Positions 57,923 to 64,000 of a stretch of DNA of 64,000 nt are shown one piece after another. Origin of the DNA: Uliginosibacterium gangwonense DSM 18521 (GTDB lineage: Bacteria > Pseudomonadota > Gammaproteobacteria > Burkholderiales > Rhodocyclaceae); the NCBI RefSeq assembly GCF_000373965.1, contig NZ_KB892864.1, forward strand, positions 19,030 through 83,029, written 5' to 3'. The translations under genes were made by a program, and so were the position numbers. Each line of letters starts with the position of its first letter. Within the stretch, counting starts at the first letter, position 1. A model generated the notes under the pieces. It did not search any database, was not told the DNA's origin, and saw nothing but the letters and a program-made list of their open reading frames with translations.

Positions 57923-58687
57923 CTACGCCGCGTTGGCAGGTTGCCTGCCCCGTCGGCCATTGCGGGTGCCTTCTTTGGATGCCCCCGAGATGCGCGAACG
58001 CAGACGCGCAATCGCCTGGCTGTGCAGCTGGCAGACACGCGACTCGGACACCCCCATCACCTCGCCGATCTCCCGCAGGTTGAGGTCTTCTTCATAATAC
58101 AGGCCCATCACCATCTTTTCACGCTCGGGCAGGTCTTCAATGGCCTGAACCAACACCGCGCGCATGTTGCTGTTCTCCAGCAGCGTCAACGGGTCCATGG
58201 CCTCGCCCACTATATGGCGTTCCAGGAAATCGTCGTCGTCCTCTTCGCTGAAGTCTTCGAAATACACGAGCTGATAGCCGCGTGCCTCCTGCAACATCTT
58301 CTGGTACTCCGCCAGACTCATGTCCAGCGCCTGGGCCAGTTCTCCCTCACTGGGTTGGCGACCATGCAACTGCTCAAGCGAGTGCACCGCAGTTTCAATG
58401 CGACGCATTTCCCGGCGCAGGCTGCGCGGCAGCCAGTCGTTCTCACGCAGACCATCCAGCATGGCACCACGGATGCGCTGCACCGCATAGGTTTCAAACT
58501 GCGCGCCCAGCCCCTCTTCGTAGCGTGACATGGCATCCAACAAGCCAAGCATGCCATTCTGGATGATGTCCTCCACCTGCACGCTGGCGGGGAGCTTGGC
58601 CATCAGATGATAGGCGATGCGTTTGACCAGCGGCGCATAGCGCGCAATGAGCTGGTCCTTATCCAGTGTTCCAGCCGCGTTATACAT
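57923..58687 (-). CDS. fliA: flagellar sigma factor FliA (sigma-28)
   Basis: 254 residues. Sigma region 2 (PLVKRIAYHLMAKLPASVQVEDIIQNGMLGLLDAM ... FETYAVQRIRGAMLDGLRE), region 3 and region 4 (LNLREIGEVMGVSESRVCQLHSQAIARLRSRI) are complete. The ATG at 58687 follows GAGGGA; the upstream in-frame start at 58714 lacks such a site. Directs late flagellar and chemotaxis genes. Confidence 0.94.
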   Translation of the reverse strand: MYNAAGTLDKDQLIARYAPLVKRIAYHLMAKLPASVQVEDIIQNGMLGLLDAMSRYEEGLGAQFETYAVQRIRGAMLDGLRENDWLPRSLRREMRRIETAVHSLEQLHGRQPSEGELAQALDMSLAEYQKMLQEARGYQLVYFEDFSEEDDDDFLERHIVGEAMDPLTLLENSNMRAVLVQAIEDLPEREKMVMGLYYEEDLNLREIGEVMGVSESRVCQLHSQAIARLRSRISGASKEGTRNGRRGRQPANAA

Positions 58688-58829
58688 TGTTTCCCTCTCC
58701 ATCACGGCCAGCAATAAAGCGCCGATTACAGCATAGGTTCACCATAAAGGTCTTTGCCACCATTATGCGGCCTCTTTGCCCTGTTGGTCGATGCAGAGCA
58801 TCATGAACGGCACTTCTGTCATTACATAT

Positions 58830-59615
58830 TTACAAGTGTACGTGTTTGGGCCTCCAGTTGGCCGGGCGCTGGGCAGGATTGGCCGCAGCAAGACTGAGGC
58901 GGTTCATGAATTCGCTGGATTCTGCACCACCACTCTGACTCAGAGCTTGAGCCAGATCGCCCGCAAAGCGCAAACTCACCCGCAATTGGTCGCGCACCAC
59001 ACGATGCAGGTTGGCAGCCATGTGCTGGGCCTCACGGCTATCGCCCTGGGCAAAAACCACCGTGGCCACTTCAGGCTGACCATAGTGAGCCAGTTGCTTG
59101 AGCGTAGCATACGCCGCCGTGACTGACTCAGGCCGGGTGTCCGTGACCAGAATCAACGCCGGGGAAGCCAGCAGCAATGGTGACACGCCCAAGGCATCTG
59201 CCGGACGGGTCACGACAAACCATTCCCGGTAATGGCGTTGCAGATCCTTGAACAAACCCAGAATCCGTTGGTTGAGCATGCGATCGCTGCCGAGCATGGT
59301 CGTCAGCCGGGAAATTGCAGCCAATTGCAGATTAGGGCCAACATCCACGAGGCAATCACTCGGCATGAGTTGGCCCTGTGCGGCCTGGAGCAGATCAAAG
59401 CGGGGGGATGCGTGGAGCGCATCCGCCAGATTTCCGTAGGCACCCCATTCATCAAGCGCGAGAATGGCCTCGCCCATGCTGGCCCGCTCCACGATCTGCC
59501 GGGCGACCCAGGGCATCACTGCTGCGCAGCACGGCACCAGCCCAACCACCCTGGGCGGGGTGGTGTGGAACAGGCGACGCAGCCCGGCGGCTTGATCGTA
59601 TTGTTCGCCCAGCAT
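58830..59615 (-). CDS. FlhG/MinD-like protein lacking the ATP-binding loop
   Basis: 261 residues. Position between flhF and fliA and the segment TDTRPESVTAAYATLKQL match FlhG/FleN, the MinD-type ATPase that limits flagellar number. The deviant Walker A (KGGVGKT) expected near the N-terminus is absent: the equivalent strand reads VVGLVPCCAAVMPWVARQI. It starts two bases after the flhF stop, with GAGGAGG upstream. Likely cannot bind ATP in the normal way. Confidence 0.8.
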   Translation of the reverse strand: MLGEQYDQAAGLRRLFHTTPPRVVGLVPCCAAVMPWVARQIVERASMGEAILALDEWGAYGNLADALHASPRFDLLQAAQGQLMPSDCLVDVGPNLQLAAISRLTTMLGSDRMLNQRILGLFKDLQRHYREWFVVTRPADALGVSPLLLASPALILVTDTRPESVTAAYATLKQLAHYGQPEVATVVFAQGDSREAQHMAANLHRVVRDQLRVSLRFAGDLAQALSQSGGAESSEFMNRLSLAAANPAQRPANWRPKHVHL

Positions 59616-59617
59616 GC

Positions 59618-61138
59618 TTACATCCTCCTCGCAACGCTGTTACGGTTATCTTGTGGGGCAATGGACATCAGCAAGGCAGCATCCGCCGAATCCAGCTTGA
59701 AGGGGGATTCACCCGCCAGTTCCCGCATCGCCCGATGCACCAGATAGCTCTTGTTCGGCGCATGCAGGTCTTCCGGCACACGCTGTCCGTTGGCGATGTA
59801 GTACATCCGCAGTTCATGCCGGATCGCCACATCCAGTGCTGGGGCAAGCGAGCTGGTTTCATCCACCTTGCTGAGAATACAACCCGCAAGATCCGGGCCG
59901 TCGTAGGCGGCCACAACGTCATCAAGTGTGTCGCCACGCACCGTGGCGTTGAGCACCAGCAGGCGGCGCACATTACCTGCACTGGTCAGCATGGCGACCT
60001 GATCCACCACCATCTTGTCGCGCTGGCTCATGCCAATGGTATCAATGAGGATCAGATGCTTCTTGCGCAGGTCCTGCAAGGTCTGGCGCAGGTCTGCCGC
60101 GTCACGCACCACGTGCACGGTCACCCCCAGGATGCGGCCATAGATGCGCAACTGTTCGTGCGCGCCGATCCGATAACCATCGGTCGTGATCAGGGCCAGC
60201 TTGTCAGCCCCATGCCGCACCACGCAACGGGCTGCGAGCTTTGCCGTGGTGGTGGTCTTGCCGACCCCGGTCGGGCCGACCAGGGCATACACCCCGCCCC
60301 GATCAATGATGTCTGCATCGCTCTGGGCCAGAGGCAACATCCGGTTCAAACCATTTTTGACGTGGTTGCGGGCATCCTGAAACGAGGCGGCACCTTCCAC
60401 GCCTTCAGTCAGGCTACGCGCCAGTTGAGCAGAAAAACCCACTTCGAGCAGTTCGCTCATCATCTGCACGCGGGCTGGGGCATTGCGCGACATCTCGCTC
60501 CAGGCAAACCCGGCTAGTTGGCGTTCGAGCATGCCACGGATCGAGGAGAGTTCATTCATCAACTGCGCATTGGTCGCTTCCAACGCCTGCACACGGGCGC
60601 TGTCACCTTCGTCCCGGCGCGCTGCCACAGCAGGCGCTTGGGGGACCACGGGTGCTGGGCGCACTGGCGCCTCGTCGATGTATTCCCCTTGGGCATTGAC
60701 GCGTGGCGGATTGAAAGGCCGGATCACCGGGGTTTGTGGCGCCCGGTCTTGCAGGTTGCCACGTTCGCGCATCATCTGCGCATCATGCTCGCGGCTGACT
60801 GTGCTGGCCGGTGCGAAGCCTTGCCGGACCTGATTTTCCTTGGCGAGCCGGGCAATATGCTGACCCAGGGTCACGGTGAAATCCCCATCATCATCTGCCA
60901 CAGCAGGGGCTGGAGCAGGTGCGGCCACAGGCGCAGGGCGTGCAGGTTCGACAGGCGCACGGGTCTGGCGCACAGAAGCAGACAATTCATGCATCTGGTC
61001 GGCAGGCATGGCGACGATCTCAACCCCCTGCTCCACCTGGCGATTGGACAGCACGACTGCATCCGGCCCTAGATCTGCCTTGAGCGCAGCCAGCGCCTCA
61101 CGTGCCGTTTTTCCGATATACCGTTTTACATTGACCAT
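59618..61138 (-). CDS. flhF: flagellar biosynthesis GTPase FlhF
   Basis: 506 residues. N-terminal region, a long Pro/Ala-rich linker (about 60-180), then an SRP-type GTPase domain with P-loop VGPTGVGKTTTTAK (Walker A at 288-296), TTDGYRIGAHEQLRIYG and DTIGMSQRD. Sets the polar site of flagellar assembly. Confidence 0.94.
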   Translation of the reverse strand: MVNVKRYIGKTAREALAALKADLGPDAVVLSNRQVEQGVEIVAMPADQMHELSASVRQTRAPVEPARPAPVAAPAPAPAVADDDGDFTVTLGQHIARLAKENQVRQGFAPASTVSREHDAQMMRERGNLQDRAPQTPVIRPFNPPRVNAQGEYIDEAPVRPAPVVPQAPAVAARRDEGDSARVQALEATNAQLMNELSSIRGMLERQLAGFAWSEMSRNAPARVQMMSELLEVGFSAQLARSLTEGVEGAASFQDARNHVKNGLNRMLPLAQSDADIIDRGGVYALVGPTGVGKTTTTAKLAARCVVRHGADKLALITTDGYRIGAHEQLRIYGRILGVTVHVVRDAADLRQTLQDLRKKHLILIDTIGMSQRDKMVVDQVAMLTSAGNVRRLLVLNATVRGDTLDDVVAAYDGPDLAGCILSKVDETSSLAPALDVAIRHELRMYYIANGQRVPEDLHAPNKSYLVHRAMRELAGESPFKLDSADAALLMSIAPQDNRNSVARRM

Positions 61139-61326
61139 GACGAGAAACCTCCTGTTGCGCTACCCGCGCACCAGCCGACCGGGGGTTTTACAGCTTGCAT
61201 GGTTCAATTATTGGCTGGAATCATCCATTTCGAGCGCGGGAACAAACAGGGAAATCCGCGTCTATTCCGGCAGAATCTGCCGCAGACGCGGCAAGTGGGA
61301 ACATGGACGCAGCACGGTTTGCCGCT

Positions 61327-63426
61327 TTAGGTCCCCACCACGGCCACCACACGGATAGTGCGCGACTCAGGTACCTCGGAATGCGCGATCACTTTGAGGT
61401 TGGGCACAGCCCGGCGCAGGAAGCGCGCCAACAACCAACGCAGATTGTTGGGCACCAGCAGAACAGGCGGCAGGCCAAGGTCTTCCTGACGCTGCGCGGC
61501 ACTCGCCGTCTCGCGCAAGAGGGTGTCAGCCAACCCAGGTTCGAGCACCCCAGCATCGGCGTGTCCGCCTTGCATGGTCTGGTTGAGCACACGTTCCAGC
61601 GACGGGTCGAGCGCGATAACGCCCACATCCGTCGAGCCAGGGAACAATTGCTGGATGATGGCGCGGCCCAGCGCCATGCGCACACGGGAAGCCAGTTCGA
61701 CCGCATCCTGATTGCGCGGCGCCCACTCGGCCAGGGTTTCAACAATCGAGCGCATGTCGCGGATGTTGATGCCTTCTTCGAGCAGATATTGCAACACGCG
61801 TTGCAGGGTGTGCAGCGGCAGCACCTTGGGCACCAGATCTTCAACCAGCTTGGGCGACTCTTTGGCAATGTGGTCGAGCAGCGCCTGGGTTTCCTGCCGC
61901 CCGAGCAGATCGGCCGCATGGCTCAGAATCACGTGGTTCAGGTGGGTCGCCACCACAGTGCTAGCATCCACCACCGTGTAGCCCAGGGCATTAGCCTGAT
62001 CGCGCCGGGCCAGATCAACCCATACCGCAGGCAGGCCAAAGGCCGGGTCTTTGGTCTGGTTGCCCGGCAAAGGCCCCGCCACACGCCCGGGATTGATCGC
62101 CATGAATTGGCCCGGATACGCTTCGCCCGTCCCCACCTCCACGCCTTTGAGGGTAATGCGATAGGCATTGGGCTTGAGTTCGAGGTTGTCACGGATATGC
62201 ACAGGGGAAGCAAGAAAACCGATTTCCTGTGCAAATTTCTTGCGCAAACCCCGGATGCGTTTGAGCAGCTCACCATCCTGATTCTTGTCGACCATCGGGA
62301 TCAGGCGATACCCCACTTCCAGCCCCAGCACATCCACCGGCATCACGTCAGCCCAGCTTGCTTCCTGCGACTCATGCGGCTGCGGTGCGGTCTGCACAGG
62401 TTGTGCCTCGGCGGCGGCCTCTGCCTCCTCGACGATGCGTTTGCCAAGGAAACGGGCGAGTGCAAACAGCCCTGCTGCCAGCAGCAGGAAGATGAGGTTT
62501 GGCATGCCCGGAATCATCCCCAGTACACCCAGCAGAATGGCCACCAGCATCAATACACTGGGGTTGGCAAACATTTGACCGACGAACTGCTCGCCAATGT
62601 CTTTGTCATCCCCCACCCGGGAAACCACCATACCGGCAGCCACCGAGATGATGAGTGAAGGCAACTGTGCCACCAGCCCATCGCCCAGAGTAAGCAAGGT
62701 GTAGTTGTCAAGCGCGCGCGGAAAATCCATATTGTGCTGCACAACACCAACAATCAATCCGCCGATGATGTTGATGATCATGATGAGGATGCCTGCCACC
62801 GCATCGCCGCGCACGAATTTCGAGGCACCATCCATGGCACCATAGAATTCAGCCTCCTGCGCAATCTCGGAGCGGCGCCGCTTGGCTTCCTTGTCATCGA
62901 TCAGGCCCGCATTCAAATCGGCATCAATCGCCATCTGTTTGCCGGGCATGGCATCCAGGGTGAAGCGTGCGCCCACTTCAGCGATCCGCCCGGCACCCTT
63001 GGTGACCACCACGAAATTGATCACGGTCAGGATCACGAACACCACCACGCCCACTGTGGTGTTGCCACCGACCAAGAAGTGGCCAAAGGATTCGATCACC
63101 TTACCCGCAGCATCCGGCCCGGTATGCCCTTCCAATAACACAACCCGAGTAGAGGCAACGTTCAATGACAAACGCAACAGAGTGGTGACCAGCAATACAG
63201 TCGGGAATACCGAGAAATCCAGTGGTCTGCGAGTGTACATCCCCACCAGAAGCACGATCATCGATAATGCAATGTTGAAGGTAAACAGCACATCCAGCAT
63301 GAAGGCCGGCAGCGGCAGCACCATCATCGACAGCACCATCATCAGCAGGATGGGCGCTGCGAGTTGGCGGATGTTCGATATCGAGAACATCTGCCGCATG
63401 TCAAAGGTGTTCTGGTTGGTCGCCAT
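61327..63426 (-). CDS. flhA: flagellar type III export protein FlhA
   Basis: 699 residues. Six to eight N-terminal membrane helices with the conserved FHIPEP-type region FTLDAMPGKQMAIDADLNAGLIDDKEAKRRR, then a large cytoplasmic domain (about 350-699). ATG at 63426 is seven bases after AAGGGTGA; a GTG at 63435 overlaps the flhB stop (GTGA) and is also possible. A 188-base gap to flhF holds no gene. Confidence 0.95.
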   Translation of the reverse strand: MATNQNTFDMRQMFSISNIRQLAAPILLMMVLSMMVLPLPAFMLDVLFTFNIALSMIVLLVGMYTRRPLDFSVFPTVLLVTTLLRLSLNVASTRVVLLEGHTGPDAAGKVIESFGHFLVGGNTTVGVVVFVILTVINFVVVTKGAGRIAEVGARFTLDAMPGKQMAIDADLNAGLIDDKEAKRRRSEIAQEAEFYGAMDGASKFVRGDAVAGILIMIINIIGGLIVGVVQHNMDFPRALDNYTLLTLGDGLVAQLPSLIISVAAGMVVSRVGDDKDIGEQFVGQMFANPSVLMLVAILLGVLGMIPGMPNLIFLLLAAGLFALARFLGKRIVEEAEAAAEAQPVQTAPQPHESQEASWADVMPVDVLGLEVGYRLIPMVDKNQDGELLKRIRGLRKKFAQEIGFLASPVHIRDNLELKPNAYRITLKGVEVGTGEAYPGQFMAINPGRVAGPLPGNQTKDPAFGLPAVWVDLARRDQANALGYTVVDASTVVATHLNHVILSHAADLLGRQETQALLDHIAKESPKLVEDLVPKVLPLHTLQRVLQYLLEEGINIRDMRSIVETLAEWAPRNQDAVELASRVRMALGRAIIQQLFPGSTDVGVIALDPSLERVLNQTMQGGHADAGVLEPGLADTLLRETASAAQRQEDLGLPPVLLVPNNLRWLLARFLRRAVPNLKVIAHSEVPESRTIRVVAVVGT

Positions 63427-63431
63427 AGGAA

Positions 63432-64000
63432 TCACCCTTCAGTCAGAGCAGAAGAGCCGGGGTCCATGCCCTCGGGCACTGGGAGGCTGTTCGGCGCAGT
63501 GGGGGGCAAGCCGCCTTGCGCCAGGAAATGATTGAGCTGATAGATATAGGCCATCACTTCGGCCACAGCGGTGTAGAGCGCTGCGGGAATCTGGTCCCCC
63601 ACCTCGGCATGGCGATACAACGCCCGCGCAAGCGGTGGTGCTTCCAGCAGCGGCACATGATGTTCCTTGGCCAGCTCACGAATGGCCTGGGCCATCAGGT
63701 CAGCCCCTTTGGCAACCACCAAGGGGGCACCCATCTTGTCGGCATCATATTTCAGGGCCACGGCAAAGTGAGTCGGGTTGGTCACCACCACATCAGCCTT
63801 GGGTACAGCCTCCATCATGCGACGACGGGAAATCTCACGCTGCTTGGCGCGGATACGGGCCTTGATCTGCGGGTCCCCTTCCTGCTCTTTATATTCCTGC
63901 TTGAGTTCGTCCTTGGTCATTTTGAGCTGGTCGTAGTAGCGCCAGAGCTGGAAGGGCACGTCAATGCCCGCCAGAATCGCCAAGCTTGCAGCAATGTAGA
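63432..64000 (-). CDS. flhB: flagellar export switch protein FlhB (5' part outside window)
   Basis: About 189 C-terminal residues of FlhB are visible; the N-terminal membrane domain lies beyond base 64000. The cytoplasmic domain has the helical linker (MTKDELKQEYKEQEGDPQIKARIRAKQREISRRRMM), the NPTH autocleavage site (VVVTNPTHFAVAL) and the conserved ALYRHAEVGDQIPAALYTAVAEVMAYIYQL. Ends at TGA overlapping or abutting the flhA start. Confidence 0.95.
   Translation of the reverse strand, partial: YIAASLAILAGIDVPFQLWRYYDQLKMTKDELKQEYKEQEGDPQIKARIRAKQREISRRRMMEAVPKADVVVTNPTHFAVALKYDADKMGAPLVVAKGADLMAQAIRELAKEHHVPLLEAPPLARALYRHAEVGDQIPAALYTAVAEVMAYIYQLNHFLAQGGLPPTAPNSLPVPEGMDPGSSALTEG

Noticed and set aside
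61195..62658. Long plus-strand open frame of 487 codons
   Set aside because: Antisense to flhA; composition is that of a reversed coding strand.

Overview
The window is a gene-dense, moderately GC-rich chromosomal segment from a flagellated, polyhydroxyalkanoate-storing Gram-negative bacterium. A class I PHA synthase with PhaB, PhaR and a phasin, the divergent rluD/bamD pair, the pyrG-kdsA-eno-ftsB block and an flhB-flhA-flhF-flhG-fliA flagellar block together point to a betaproteobacterium, perhaps of the Neisseriales or Burkholderiales. That placement is inferred from gene content. No insertion sequence, prophage or CRISPR array is visible.

Layout. 1-1690: a type IV pilus/MSHA assembly ATPase (MshE type) running off the left edge. 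1936-2488: five tRNA genes (Ala-Glu-Asp-Ala-Glu in transcription order) behind a consensus promoter. 2635-7000: a photolyase-like FAD protein facing a rimO, DUF1992, FAD-linked oxidase operon. 7634-12314: a hexuronate-type transporter, then phaR, phaB and phaC. 12446-18433: a small membrane protein, rluD, bamD, a LysE exporter, a PAS-GGDEF-EAL protein and panC. 18576-22020: a three-gene unit of unknown role (degenerate glycosyltransferase, membrane-anchored bactofilin-like protein, integral membrane protein). 22033-24597: trmL, a lactate/malate dehydrogenase homologue and the phasin gene. 24648-29081: a GntR-regulated set with an MFS transporter, an amidohydrolase/lactonase and a binding protein.

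29199-34974 holds DUF2252, DUF1653 and Nudix proteins, then a secreted GH53 endo-galactanase and fructose-bisphosphate aldolase. A second GH53 enzyme (a lipoprotein) lies at 37071 beside a divergent sugar-binding protein. Palindromes built on ATTAAACGTTTAAT sit upstream of all three galactan-related genes and suggest one LacI-type regulon that spans unrelated housekeeping genes. 38184-44990: a two-domain hydrolase, an AraC/LysE pair, glyA behind a probable ZTP-type riboswitch, a branched-chain amino-acid-type binding protein and an atypical epimerase.

45361-49134 carries two chemoreceptor genes. The second, a PAS-type receptor, is split by a +1 shift at a seven-C run. 49223-52472: a PhzF protein, an isolated T6SS TagH homologue, and an HxlR regulator divergent from a secreted SnoaL-like protein. 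52539-57023 is ftsB, eno, kdsA and pyrG. 57133-64000 is the flagellar block, which has two oddities: the FlhG homologue lacks its ATP-binding loop, and the MotA homologue has no MotB beside it.
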